Origin: Myxocyprinus asiaticus
Taxonomy: Eukaryota; Chordata; Actinopteri; Cypriniformes; Catostomidae
Direction of reading: 5' to 3'
Assembly (NCBI RefSeq): GCF_019703515.2
Contig: NC_059372.1
Span: 23,546,931-23,610,930, forward strand
Length of the DNA: 64,000 nt
Shown: one piece after another, positions 35,032 through 47,515 of the stretch
How positions within the stretch are numbered: position 1 is the stretch's first letter
Layout of the letters: every line of letters starts with the position of its first letter
Translations under genes and position numbers: made by a program
The notes under the pieces: model-generated
Databases searched by the model: none
Told to the model about the DNA's origin: nothing
The model's input: the letters and a program-made list of their open reading frames with translations, nothing else

Positions 35032-35613
35032 TATGTACCATACCAGTGATAAAGTGATAAAGCAACAAGCGATAAATATCTCTTCCTATTTAAATTTGAC
35101 TTAACAAGAGACAAATGACAACAATATTTTTCGGTCACTTTGCACCTGGTAGCTCCACCCACAGTAAAATATAGTTTCTGCTTCATATAACCACATATAT
35201 AAAGCACAACAGTGACTGCCCACTTTTTTAGCAGTCGGAATTCTGGAAGTATTTTTTTCCCATTCATTTTCTCCATAAGGATTTCAAATAATTCTTCAAT
35301 AAAGAGTTTGAAGCCATAAGCCAAACCTACCAGCTTAATATTGGGCAATTGTACATGATTTAAAAAAAGAAGTTACAAACCATTTTAAATGCTCTATTAA
35401 ACATCATATATATTCTGATTGGCTGTGATTTTGTTGCACTATTGAGCTTCAGTGATGACAGAAAAAATACTTGATGCTGGAAACTTTGTGTCGAGGATAG
35501 TTAGGACATGGTCTGAAAACAGTATGCTGTAAAAGTGTACATGATGTTAAAATGTGTAAAAGATATTCTATCAGTAAGATTAAGTTTTGATTGTGTGTGT
35601 GCATATGTGTTAC

Positions 35614-35758
35614 CGCTCAGGGAAGTGTGTGTCTCTGTGCTGGGGTAGGCCCTGTTTGCGTCGTTGGCTGGAGGAACTGCCTGCAGTCGGGACGTGGGCC
35701 TCCATTCCACCTGGGCTTCTAACGGCAGCCATGGCTTCCTGACGCACACGCAAAAGCT
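35614..35758 (-). CDS. SAMD11: SAMD11 145-bp exon
   Basis: Reads ELLRVRQEAMAAVRSPGGME, then AHVPTAGSSSSQRRKQGLPQ and HRDTHFPER. LLRVRQE and QRRKQGL are conserved anchors. Acceptor attcacag and donor gtaaca border it. It takes one base from the upstream exon and leaves two. Confidence 0.94.
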
Positions 35759-37649
35759 CTGTGAATGGAACGAACAGACAGGTTAAGTCCAGGAACTTGT
35801 ACCGGTCTGTGTTGTCAGCGCCAAATCTGTCAGTCTAGCTCAGAATCAACGTAGTGAATCCAAAAGATTCATTCCAGGAATCCTAGAGCAGGATGTGTGA
35901 GCTGACAAATGAGCAAGACTTTACATTCCACCCAAAAATGTGTCCTTTTAAGTCACTTAAGAAAAGAATACAGCTAGACAGAGCTACTGTTCATAACACT
36001 AAGGTCCCTTGTTCATGTGACTTCATTGTTAATAAAGCAATGAAGGGACGAATATGAGTGCAAATATGCAGAAGTATATTGTTCATGGTAATTCAACATG
36101 AAATTGGTGATTTGGTGGTAAAGATAATATGGTAAAATAGAGCCATAATGGACTATATAAGACAAAAAAGTAACATATCAAAATAAACTAGATTTGTACA
36201 TTTTATGAAGAAAATGTAGGTACTGTAGTTGCCTGGGCCTTGCCTTGTGGCTGCTAAGGTTTTCTGAGTGGTTTTTAGTGCATTGCGATGCGGTTGCTAG
36301 GGTGTTGTGGGTGGTTACTAGATGGCTGCTTACTCATCAAAGTCAAAAGAGCCGGCCCCCAAGTCTCTATGATATTCTGGTCCCTACAGTAGATATGGCT
36401 CGTGTCACTCCTTCAGTGTAAGTCTACGTTTTTTTTTTCCGCCTGTTTTACTGCCACTAGGCAAAAATTGTCTGATTATGTAGAAAAGAAATAGCAATCC
36501 ACTTCTCACCAAGCCACATGACTCGTGGCTTATTTTTGTCCGTATTACAGATAGTGTGGGATAATCGATTATTGATCGGCATGTTATTTTATCAATACAT
36601 TTTTAAGGCATCTATATATTAACATCAGCCAACATTTAAATTAGAAGTCTAATTTGAGAGCTTTCAATTCACTGCCAGTTGCATTTCACTCAGTGTAGTC
36701 TACTGTAATAGCTTTGGGAGGCCACAAGGTCTGCTGGTGGCAGTCCAAAGTTACAAAGTTTTTAGTACTTCTTCAAGAATGAACAAAGTGACGTTGATAA
36801 GTTTGCAGGTTAGTGTATGAAACTGGTGTAACAGTGCAAACTGAATGATTAGAAATGTCGACAGTTATTATGCAATTTCTCTGTATGTAGCATTGAATTG
36901 GTCTTTCTTTCAAGCTGTCAAACCCCGAAAAGACATACTTGTAACTGAAAATACATACATTGTGTAGGCTCTATGAAAGATACTTATACACAATATATCA
37001 TCCAGTAATGACTAGAATAAATAATCTATGTCTTTTGATAATGATTACGCTCAAATTAAATGGACAACTATGAGTTTAGCTCTGTGGCACTGCAGAATTT
37101 TTAACAGCCTCCAGAAACGGCGAGCCCGTGGTGTGTGTGTGCGTATCTTCGTAGAAAATAAATGTTTCGAATTTTAGAACAAGCTATGACGTTCGCCAGA
37201 CGCGTCCGGCGTGCAACCCTCTTTGATTAACCCTGCCGCTAACACTTTACCAAAGTTGTGTTGAGAAATATGTTTGAAAAGACAAAGGCCATTGTGCAAC
37301 GAGCAGCCCTATTTACAGTATATCTTAAAAAATAATCATCAGGAAAATCCTCTGATTATCGATACGTGACAAAGGCATCGATCCCAAGCCTACTTGGCAA
37401 GCACCACAAATGAAAGCCAATAAAATAAAATAAAGCCAAAAATCTACCTTACAGGAAGAGAGTATGTTTAGTGTGTGTTTGAGATAACATGTTTTCTCTG
37501 TGACTAAAATGTAAATGAGCCACTGGTCTCCTCCTTGATCCTGTGATGTCTGACTAGCCCATTCAATCTCCCAACATTACCAAACTAACAGTGTCACAAC
37601 AGGAAGCACACTCTCTAATGAAAGGGTATTAAATAGAAAATCCATCCAG

Positions 37650-37880
37650 CATGCTTCTCTCTCTTCCTCTCCCTCGCTCTCTCCTCTGGCCCTTTTTAAT
37701 TAGACGGTTCCCCTGGGAGCTGGCGGCCATTTCCGAGGCCGGCGTGTGGGCCAGAGTGATCGGGTCGGAGGCACCACGACAGATATTAATGTTTACAGCC
37801 CCGCTGTATTGATCTGTTTATTGCACTGCCCTGCAGGCGCCCGGACTGACAGCGGACAAACATCTAACAGCCCGTGACAG
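37650..37880. promoter_or_regulatory. Candidate conserved non-coding element 4
   Basis: GC-richer repeat-free block with cctttttaattagacggt (TAATTA at 37698-37703), gacagatattaatgttta and tattgatctgtttattgc. It stands out from AT-rich intron on both sides. Inference only. Confidence 0.35.
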
Positions 37881-38538
37881 GGAATAAAATGAGAGAATGA
37901 AAAAAAAGGAAGAATCTACACCATGGAAAATCAAAAATGCTGCTTGTTTGGTCACACGCTCATTCCAGATGACCAGAGAAATCAGTCTGTCCGTAGACAT
38001 GATACTGTATTATAAAACAGTAAAAAACAAAAAAACAAAAAAACCTTCAAGCAGCCCTCAATCCCCTTTTCTCAGTTCTACTCTATTCTTGCTTGGTGCC
38101 CAGGGATGAATTATTCTCTTCCACCTGCACCACAGTAAGTTTGCACTGGCTCACCTGGGGCTGCACATACTGTATGAGCACACCACTCATCCAAATAGTG
38201 ACATCTTGACACCCGTGTTACTGTTTCCCACCCACTCGCCTTGCATCCTCTGTCACACCCTGGATTTGCAGTCAGTGTTCGCATGGAATCCTTAAAGGAA
38301 TGTTCCCAGTTTAAAACAAATCAAGCTCAATTAACAGAATTTGTAGCATTATGTTGATAACCACAAAAATACTTTCGACTCGCCCCTTGTTTATATAAAA
38401 AAAAAGCAAAGATCGCAGTTACAGTTAGGCACTTATAATGGGAGTGAATGGGGACAGTCCATTAACACTAAAATATAGACTGTTTCAAAAGTAGGACACA
38501 AGACATAAACATTATGCGTGTTAACATGATTTATCTGT

Positions 38539-41009
38539 TAGGGATGTGCCCGAAGCCGAATAACGGCTTCAAAATGAATAACGGATTCATCCGAATAATA
38601 TAAAAAATATTTGTACGACTGATTATCTAAGAGGCACAAGGACAAAGCAACATTTTAAATAAACGTATACAAAATTACAAAGAATTTATGAATCTGTGCA
38701 GCCAATATTTCTAAAGTGAAAACCTTATGAATGAAAATGCGCACATTGTGATTTCAGATCGGATGGGCGGTCTCGACTGTTTGCCGTCTCTGTTAATTGT
38801 GCACATCTGGATCTTTTCAAGTGTATCATTAAGATACGACATCATATACACTTTCCACTTCTTGAAATGTCTATGTTAATGTATCACACGATTCACACGT
38901 GATTCCTATGTATTTATTTATAGCCTAAACCTGAGCACGATGTTCAATTCCTGACCTGAAGTGATGATTTCACATCGGAGCTCATCTATCCGTCTTTTAA
39001 AGTTGATCACATTTATGTCCGCATCAGCGATAAAGGAAATTATCTGGTTAAGACTTTATTCCAAAAAAGTTAAAATGCTCTATAAAGGTTTAAATGCTCC
39101 ATAGAGTATTCATCTATTAGGAATATTCCTCCTTATGTAAAATGAAGAAACTGAAACATGTCTTTTTTTTCTTCTTCTTTAAACTGTGTTACACTGTAAG
39201 GTGCTATATAAATGTAACATTATTATTATTAGGGGTTCAAGCACGAAGTGCTAGAAACCCTATTGTTTTTGCTCAGATTTTTTTTATTATTATTTTTCTG
39301 CCTTAAAACTGATTGTGGAGCCCAAACCGTAAGGTGTAGAGACATGAAACTTGGTCAGAAGGTAGTACTCACTGTCACTACTCAGGCACAAAGTTTCACC
39401 CCGATCGGCCAGACGGTGGCGCTATAGTGAGCAAAACAAAAACATTTAGAACCATTTGTCACAGACTCAAGTGTCTTATATCAATGGAATCTGTGGCTCA
39501 AGATGAACAAAATGTATGTCTCCAATTTCATTTCCGGCATCTTGAATTTTTTTACAAAACATACCTTTGCGAACTAGTCCTAGGCCTTTCGTCCGATCGG
39601 GACCAAACCAATGCCAAATGATTCTATGGAGTCTCAATATCAATAATTATTTAAAAAAAGTTTGAACTTTCGATTCACGTTAGCTACGATACGTGAAAAC
39701 ATAGGAAGCAGGTGTTGTCTGCACAGTTTTGCCACTTGGTGGTAGCTATTTGACACTTGGCCTAAGAGGTCTGTGCAAAGTTTTTAAAATCAGCCACTGG
39801 GTCGTGCTATCACGATTTTTGTGCGTTAACGGTTGTATATAACGCAGTGTTTTAAAAAACACAAGTAATTCATATCATATGATAGCTCTTCTCATTCTGA
39901 ACAACTTTGCCTCTAGAACCAATGGTGTCTGTCAAACCATTCGTTAAATATTTGAGATATTTGCGAACTAGTCCTAGGTTTTTTTGCTCAATCCCAATGA
40001 AACAAGTGCCACAAGATTCTCTGGAGTCTATTTATGGATAATTATCCAAAATATTGAATGCAAAATATAAGTAGTTGACTTAGCCACTGGTACTTAAATA
40101 GCTATAACTCTTAAATGGAATGAGATATTGTCACGAATTTGGCACACTTATTTAAGGGCTCATTCTGAGGACAAACATACAAAGAAATGGGGCTCGGCCA
40201 CTTGGGGCACTATAACAATGACAACATTTTAAAGTGGATGTAACAATGTTACCGCTTTTCCGATTGAGTTGACATTTTGTATGCAATTATTGCATTGTCT
40301 TTGTTGCATAATGTGTGAGAAATGCCTATTATGGTCCAGAACATGGGCTTAAAGGCCCTACAGTGCTTGAACCCTGATAATTGCTGCTTGCAGCTATATT
40401 TATTATTATTATTTAACTAAATAATGGTGTCTTATAAAAATTCCTGATAGATTTATGGGATTTTCACCTGTTTGTAGGCTATATTGTTTTTATTTTCATT
40501 TCTTTTAATGTTTGAATTTGTATTTATTATTCACTGCAAAATGTGTGTTTGACATTTCACGTTTTGCTTGACACCTCCAGAATATTGTTGTTATATATGC
40601 ACAGACAAACAAAAATTCGGTTTCATGCAGATATTAATATCAGAAATACCAGGAGAAACCACAGTTAACAAAATATTCCACAGTTAATGTAGCCTATAAA
40701 TTCAGCTTCATCAAGTAAGAAAAAAATAATAAAATAATATTTATTTAAATAATAGTTGTATAATAATAATAATAATAATAATATTTATTATTATTATTAG
40801 GCTATTATTATGCAAAGGCATATACAAGGCATATTTTATTCAAATAAACTATAAATGTAAGAGTAAAATTTAAAATTACATTTAGTTTTGACGCACTTCC
40901 GATTTAAGTCCCGTCACACACAGTTCTATCCGAATACAGATACAGATAATTTTGTCATATGAACAGATACAGATACAAATACAGATAATGGCTTCGCTGC
41001 ACACCCCTA
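38539..41009. mobile_element. hAT-type element, 2.5 kb, with nested repeat
   Basis: Starts tagggatgtgcccgaagccg and ends with the imperfect complement ggcttcgctgcacaccccta. Flanks ttatctgt (38531-38538) and ctatctgt (41010-41017) match at 7 of 8 bases. No transposase ORF is visible. A second repeat sits inside at 39232-40374. Confidence 0.75.
39232..40374. mobile_element. Nested repeat with GGGGTTCAAGCAC termini
   Basis: Inverted ends ggggttcaagcac (39232-39244) and gtgcttgaaccc (40363-40374), followed by attgctgcttgcagctat. A segment near 39310-39430 (acttggtcagaaggtagtac) is of a kind I recall as abundant in fish genomes. The class is uncertain. Confidence 0.6.
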
Positions 41010-42532
41010 CTATCTGTATAAAGTTATACCCAATAGTGGGATTACAGTTTTTTTAAGTTGTAATAGGATTTGTAATGAAGGATTTTTTTAAAATAATTTA
41101 AAAAGCTGTTTAAAAGCAGTAGCTTAAAGAACATAAACAAAACACCGTGCTTTTATCAACAGCTGTTTACTAAAAATGGCTTGCCATTAACACGTCTCTA
41201 GTTGCAAATATTTCTTCACTCAAAAATAACTTACATCCATTAATAATTAACACCCAAGTTTCTTGTTTATAGACACCAAACCATTGCTATCACTATGCCA
41301 AACATTGTGCGTTCAAGAGTGACTCCTGTATTTCGTACACACACAGAACTATAATTTAAGGGATTGACTCCTGCATTTAAATGCAGTTGTTACTCTTTGA
41401 GAGGTTCTGTATGGCACAACAGGTCCACATGAGCCAGGAGCCTCTAACAGGTGCAGAACTCATTTGGAATTCTTGCAGGCTGTCATGGAGGTGTTAAAGT
41501 GGAGGACAGATCCAAGAGCAGTGGTCTTTGGAGTTTTCCTTTTTCCTGAGTTTTTAATTCCCTTCCATTCCTTTAATCAAGCAAGACAAGAGGAATGAGG
41601 AGAGACGGTTATGTGTCTGTGTCTGTGTGTGTGTGTGTATTGAAGGTCCTAGCAACCACATGGCCGTAGCTAAAGGTGCACAACACCTTATAGCCCCCTT
41701 ACAAATCCACACGCTCACACAAACCTATCCATGCTTCCTTCTCGGCTCTTTCATTTCAGGGCCTCCACTTCAAACACATGAAAGGATGCTCTGCAGGGAT
41801 CCAGGCAAGAAAGAATGAGGGAGGAAAGAAAGAGAGAATATAAAAGCAGGGCTGTGCGTGGAGAGTTCTGGAGAAGTGTGTGCGTATGTCTGGGGGGGAC
41901 TGGTCAGAGGGGCCCGGCCCTACTCTCTGCCTATGTCAAGGGGCCATTGAAGCATCTACAGTATAGAACCCAGCACTGCATCAACACTTCCAGACACACT
42001 TCAGAGGCACGCATGAGGGGGTAGGGTGGGCTGAGTGTTGGGGTATAAAGGAGGAGGCATAAGCAAGGTGCAGAGATAAGAAAAAAGGAGCCGGAAAGAA
42101 AGAATGTATCTCAAATGAGAGAGCAAAAGGGAGAGGATGCGATGGAAGCACGTGAAGGAAGAGAAGAGAGGTAGAAACACAGCTGGGGTTGACGCTTCAC
42201 TGCGCCAGAGAGGTTTTGCTGAAAACTCACTCCCGAAAAGTCAAAAGCAGCTCTGTGTGAGCCATGGAGCTGAAGAACAACAACAAAAAACAAAAAAAAC
42301 AAACGAACATAAAATTAAAGCAACTTGAGGACAAAGGAAAAAAACGAGTAAACTATGTTGGGACAGACAGACAAGAGGAACCAAATTTGTCACGATGTGA
42401 AAATCTGCCTGGCAAATTTGAGCATCTATGGGCTAAAGAAAAGTATAAGAAAGGTTAAAAAACAGGTAAAAGCTTTAAAACAAAGAAACAATGGAAAACT
42501 TTGCAGATGCTTTGCAGATGCATAAAGTAGAC

Positions 42533-43215
42533 CAGTGGTTCTTAACTGGTGGATCTATTCTGAGAGGGTTGCGGACAGCAGAGAAATACAATGCTAAATG
42601 CAAAAGAAGGTGCAACTAACCATATAACTGTGTATAGTTAAGAGAGAAAAATAAACAGGATTCTTAGCTTTGAACAAGCAAAGAAAATGCTTCCCATATA
42701 TTTGTTGTTGAAGTCAATGGTTGTGCGTTCCAGTGAAACTCATTTCACCAACAAACTCATTTCACATTCACAAACTCAAGCAGTATTTTGTTGATAAAAG
42801 TCACTTGGTAGAAACTACACAAATTAGGCAGATGCCAACATGCGCAGGTTGCTTGATATCCCCTCATCCATTAACAAAACTATGCAAGGAAAAAATACAA
42901 ACCAGATTAAATATGATTTCAATTGCATCAAGGAAAAACATGGCTTGTGTTAACCACAATTTGTTTGAAGCTTTGAATTATTTGCTGCTGAGAGCATGAA
43001 ACCACTGTAATTCAAGACACATTTAGAGACCAAAACTGTTAATGTATTATTATTAATTTAGCAAATTGTTTCCCCTGTGCAGTTTATTTAATGTTCATTT
43101 TAAATGTGTTAATGTTTGATTTTACTTTGTTTACTTTTTTACGAGAAAAATGTTGGGTCTCCTTGATGTGCAGTGTAAATCTGGGTCATGAAGCAAAACT
43201 AGTTGAAAACCACTG
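42533..43215. mobile_element. hAT-type element (CAGTGGTTCT termini)
   Basis: Starts cagtggttcttaactggtgg and ends agttgaaaaccactg, the typical hAT terminus. Flanks aagtagac and cagtagat match at 6 of 8 bases. 683 bp, no ORF of note. Confidence 0.75.
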
Positions 43216-44503
43216 CAGTAGATCACTGGGTGAAAAGGTGAGAGTCGTATCTGGCTCATCAAAGTCCCGGCAGCCAGACTTTGTTGGCAGTGGCTGACTG
43301 GCATGGCCTTATCGCAGGCTTATGAGCTCAGCATGCAAGGGTAAGCCAGCACATTTGCATTCCTCAGGGGAAGAACAACACCTTGGCCTGGTGAGTCTGT
43401 TTTCAACGGCAACCATTATGAAACAATACACCTGACATTTTTTCAGAAATCTGGGGGAGGGGCCGATGGTGACCCTGCAAATCATGTAGCTTCTGGGTTT
43501 CCCACAGAGGGTAAACGCCCAATCTTTTCTTTACAGATTCAAATTCCTTTCCACAAATAACCACACCTTTTTTTTGGGAGGGTAGTTGTGGTGGATATGG
43601 GGAGAAGAGATAGTGAGATAGGAAGTAGGAAGTAGAGCTGGAAAGCGAAAGCAAGAGAAAATTATGAGACAAGAGGAAGATTTGACAGATTTGGAAAGGG
43701 AATTGACACCCCAGCAAGCTGTGTGCGTATTTGTCTACAACGTGCCTTGGTGCAATAGCAAAACAGGGAACTATTATGTGGAGGTGACAGAGAGCGCAAC
43801 ACTGCTGTCATAAAATACCAGACATGAACGGCACATAAAGTGGCACTAATTTCTTACAGATGTAGGAGAGGGGCAATTAAATATTTTATAGCGTTCACCC
43901 CTTGGATTTGCAAGCAGTAATTAAGAAGCATTAACAATCAAATAAAATTTAAAGTCATATGCTCTTAGAATGTGAGATTGATTACATTTATGCTACTGAA
44001 AAAAGCCATAAAAGCTGCAGGCAATTAATGTTTTCTGAGTGAAAAAAGACAACAAAGCATTAGAGCACAGTTAAGATGTAACCAAACATATAAAATAAAA
44101 TTATGTTTATTTTAGATTTCAGTTTTCAAAACGTTTTTTTTTCATCACTTCCGTTAATGTAACCACTGTACGTCATCAATGACCATACATTTGAAAAAGA
44201 AAGAAGAAAAAAGGTGCATTTTCCATGGTGTTGGTAATATAGAGGTTTGGCTTGCAGCCAATCACAGGGCCAAATCGATCCAGTCAACCTCAGGGCCCAA
44301 TGGCAGCGTTATTTACTACTGTGTGTGGCAGTAGTCGCAGATCACCCACTCTGACATCCTACTATTGGGTGGGCTGGGACCGCAAATAGAATTGTCAGTA
44401 ATCTCTGCAGCAGAGCTCGAGCTGTTTGTGTGGTATCAAGGAAAAAGACTACATGGCCAATTAGAGTTGGTACAGAAACAGGCTTGCATACACACACACT
44501 CAC

Positions 44504-44659
44504 CGTGGCTTGGGACGCCCATGTTGTTAGCCAGCTGGTACAGGCGCTGCTGCTGCTCCTCGTAAGAGCCATGCTCATTCAGAGCTGACATCATGCGCCT
44601 GTAGTGCTCCTCGGGGGTCATGTGACAGCCCGGCTCCAGCGCAGGCGTTTGAGAGTTCT
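44504..44659 (-). CDS. SAMD11: SAMD11, most upstream exon found
   Basis: Acceptor cgtcccacag precedes 44659; donor gtgagt follows 44504. It reads NSQTPALEPGCHMTPEEHYR, then RMMSALNEHGSYEEQQQRLY and QLANNMGVPSH. TPEEHYRRMMSAL is the conserved start of the central region. It enters with two bases of a codon, so there is at least one more coding exon upstream; the Met in this exon is not proposed as the start. Confidence 0.92.
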
Positions 44660-44965
44660 CTGTGGGACGAGAAGAACCAAAATGAAATCAGCTGTTCCAA
44701 AAAACTACCTCTGTGTAAGCTTGTAACTGATTGTGCGAGTGTTGTTATTACAATAAAGGAGTACATGCAGGGTCGAAAAATTTAACAAAGGTTTAAAAAA
44801 GGGTTAAAAAACAAGTGAGAAAAAATTGGCTTTGGTGTGTAAACAAAATGGAGTTAGTTCTGTCAGTTCGATCAGTAACTTTCTAAGGAAATGCAACGAA
44901 TTGTAACAACAATAGACTGACACTCACTCAGTGATTCAAAGACACACAAACCATCTACTCAAGGC

Positions 44966-45722
44966 CAGGGTTGGGAGGGTTACTTTTGAAATGTATTCCA
45001 CTACAGATTACAGAATACATGCTGTAAAATATAATTTGTAATGTATTCCATTAGATTACTCAAGGTCAGTAACATATTCTAAATACTTTGGATTATTTCT
45101 TCAGCACTGGTAGTTTTTTTCACTTCATAAAAACTCTGCCAGTAAGACAAAATACACATGTTGAAAATACATTCTCTGAAAAATCGAAATATCTTATGCA
45201 GTGTTGTTTCTAAAACAAGATAAATCTAATTGATCTTGTTTTAAGGATTTTTAGATATTTTTGCAGGAAAACAATACAAAAATTATTATCAAGAATACGA
45301 TTTTTGCTCTAATATCAAAGGTCTTACTAGAAAAAAAGAAATGATGATCCATGGTTAGAAATAGCATTTTAACTAAAATTTACACAATGTTTATTTTTAT
45401 TTCTTCTGCTCCAAACTTACTTCTCTGTCTGCTCGTATGAATGTAGCACATCATGAGAAAGTGTTTCACCGCTGTTCAAATACACGATGGATCGCATCAT
45501 TTATATGTATAAATGTTTTCCATCTGAAAGAACTAAATATTAAATGAAACAAATTACAATAAAATGCAAAGTATTCTCTTCAGTAATCAAAATACTTTTT
45601 GAATGTAACTTTATTCTAATTACCAATGATTTAAATTGTAACTGTAGTGGAATACAGTTACTTATATTTTGTATTTTAAATACGTAATCCCGTTACATGT
45701 ATTCCGTTACTCCCCAACCCTG
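44966..45722. mobile_element. hAT-type non-autonomous element (CAGGGTTGGG)
   Basis: Starts cagggttgggagggttactt and ends gttactccccaaccctg. It is flanked by a perfect 8-bp duplication ctcaaggc (44958-44965 and 45723-45730). 757 bp, no coding capacity. Confidence 0.9.
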
Positions 45723-45814
45723 CTCAAGGCTAAAGTATACTTTGGTTTTCCGTGTACCAGCACAGTACAGGCAAACTGTCAGTGTGCAGCCTAGTTCCCT
45801 ATCTGTCACTCACT

Positions 45815-45980
45815 CGATGTTGGTGTCGATGTAGTGACACTAGGGGTCACTCTTGGGAGCCCGAGACACCTCTGGTCTTTGATAAAAGGCCAATGAAAAT
45901 TGGCGAGTGGTATTTGCATGCCACTCCCCCGAACATACGGGTATAAAAGGAGCTGGTATGCAACCACTCATTCAGATTTT
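45815..45980 (+). repeat. DIRS copy 1, left inverted terminal repeat
   Basis: Begins gatgttggtgtcgatgtagt and ends cactcattcagatttt. Complementary to 49997-50161 and matches both ends of copy 2. Confidence 0.92.
45912..45949 (+). promoter_or_regulatory. DIRS promoter: octamer plus TATA box
   Basis: ATTTGCAT (45912-45919) lies 22 bp upstream of TATAAAAG (45942-45949). The pair recurs in all four terminal repeats. The octamer is the POU-factor binding sequence; a downstream start near 45975 would place transcription into the Gag region. Confidence 0.65.
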
Positions 45981-46234
45981 CTCTTCGGAGCCAAACGGTC
46001 ATGCTCACTGAGCTGAATACTACTGTTCATTCACCTCTGCTGGATCTGACGGCGCATTTCAGCAGCTTCTCCCTCCTCTGCACTGGTGCACTGCAGAGAA
46101 TGCCCCTGGGCGCTTCGGCAGAAAACTAGAGAGTATATTTTCTGAAAGAGCATTTTTCCACTCTAAAAGAGTATATATTTCTCTAAAAGAGTGCACACAC
46201 GGAACGTCTTTTTAAAGACGCGTCTTTTTAAAGA

Positions 46235-47515
46235 TGCTTTTCCGATTGTGTGTTATTCCTGGTTGTGCTCGTTATCTCTCGCCTTCTAACGGTCACGATC
46301 ACTGTCTTTCGTGTCTGGGCACTGCTCACGCGGAGACAGCGTTCGTGGATGGTCATGTTCTCATTGCGAGAATATGTCCATGGCAACGTTGTGGTCGCGG
46401 CTCGCCTTCGTAAGAAAGCGAGCCACCCCAGAGGCTCCCGCCTCGGTCCTTTTACCCACGGGTTTGAGGCCAGCGCGGCTAGCACTGGAGGCGATTTGGG
46501 GACCCCTATGGGACCACCTCTGCCGGGTATCCCACCGTGGACCTCCCATTCCCCAGCACGCTCGTCTGCCCCGATCGGGCTTCCGGGTGAGTCTGCCGGC
46601 TCGTCTCACGGCGAGTTCGACCTCTTATTCGGAGCCAGTGAAAGTGATGAGCTCTCGAGCGCAGCATCGGAGAGCGGGCTCGTCCAGTCGGAAGCCTCAG
46701 CTGGGCTCCTCCCTTCGGGGTTGATCGCCCAGTCACAGGCTGACGCGGAGATGACGACATGCTTTCCCGGACAGCTGCGAGCGTCAGTTAGAGTGGATTT
46801 CACCACTCTTCCCTGAACCCTCGCGGCTCGGTGATTGGTTCCTGGGCTTGCGGCGCCACTCAAAGCCACGCCCCGCCCCGTTCCTTTCTTCCCAGAAGTG
46901 CATGAAGAGCTGACAAGGTCACGGGAGGCACTTTTTACTGCCCGGTCCCAATCTTTTCAGCTCCCCTGCTCTCACTACCCTCGATGGTGGGGCGGCCAAG
47001 GGTTATTCGGCAATCCCCCGGTGGATAAAGGTGCTCGCGGTGCACCTATGCCCGCAGAGCGCCGCCACCTGGCGTGGGTGCCCAAAGCCCCAGTCCAAGG
47101 CCTGTAGGTTTACGTCGTCTCTGACGGCCAAGGCCTACGGTGCCGCTGGACAAGCCGCCTCCGCCCTGCACGCCATGGCTCTCCTGCAAGTCCGCCAAGG
47201 CGCTAAAGGAATTGCACGAGGGTAGTTCCGCCCCGAGATTGATGCAGAAAGCGAGCCACCCCAGAGGCCACACTATTGGTCCAGGAGCGCCACCTTTGGC
47301 TCAACCTGGTCGAGATGGGTGAGGCCGACAAGACACGTCTCTCGGGCGGACGATGGCCACACTAGTGGTCCAGGAGCGCCACCTTTGGCTCAACCTGGTC
47401 GAGATGGGTGAGGCCGACAAGACACGGTTCCTTGCTGCCCCCATTTCCCAGGCATGCCTATTCGTCGACACCATCGAGGACTTTGCCCAGCAGTTCTCAA
47501 TGGTAGAGCAGTAGA
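46235..47515 (+). pseudogene. DIRS Gag-like region, copy 1
   Basis: A Cys/His-rich start in one frame (CVIPGCARYLSPSNGHDHCL) passes into another frame (GWSCSHCENMSMATLWSRLA). It then passes to a third with GEFDLLFGASESDELSSAAS, and later pieces read PFFPEVHEELTRS and QERHLWLNLVEMGEAD. At least three frame changes make it non-functional. An 89-bp segment is tandemly duplicated at 47267-47444. The first frame change is shared with copy 2. Confidence 0.7.
47267..47444 (+). repeat. 89-bp tandem duplication in DIRS copy 1 Gag
   Basis: gccacactattggtccagga at 47267 recurs as gccacactagtggtccagga at 47356, both followed by the same roughly 70 bp to gacaagacacg. Copy 2 has a single unit (- strand, about 59286-59210). 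Confidence 0.88.

Larger units (their letters stand above)
35759..44503 (-). other. SAMD11: Largest SAMD11 intron in the window
   Basis: Holds an hAT element with a nested repeat (38539-41009), a second hAT element (42533-43215) and a candidate regulatory island (37650-37880). At 36260-36420 there is a dispersed-type sequence (gcggttgctagggtgttgtg). The rest, including 41-42.5 kb, shows nothing recognisable. Confidence 0.55.
18114..44659 (-). other. SAMD11: SAMD11 gene, 3' eight coding exons
   Basis: Eight exons on the - strand join with consistent phases into 556 residues and a stop: 44659-44504, 35758-35614, 27260-27145, 24318-24240, 23854-23157, 20380-20256, 19832-19722 and 18356-18114. 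Segment after segment matches my recollection of vertebrate SAMD11 (for example GPHLRPPFMGMPSALCQ, YGFLQPAQAEMFA, LRQKELENL, and a C-terminal SAM domain). SAMD11 is a nuclear SAM-domain protein, reported in rod photoreceptors and linked to Polycomb-type repression. The N-terminal exons should lie further right, beyond 44.66 kb. I could not recognise them before the window ends. Confidence 0.93.

Noticed and set aside
46250..46816. Host gene in the GC-rich 46-50 kb region
   Set aside because: The same sequence recurs inverted at 55-60 kb with DIRS terminal repeats, so it is transposon-derived.
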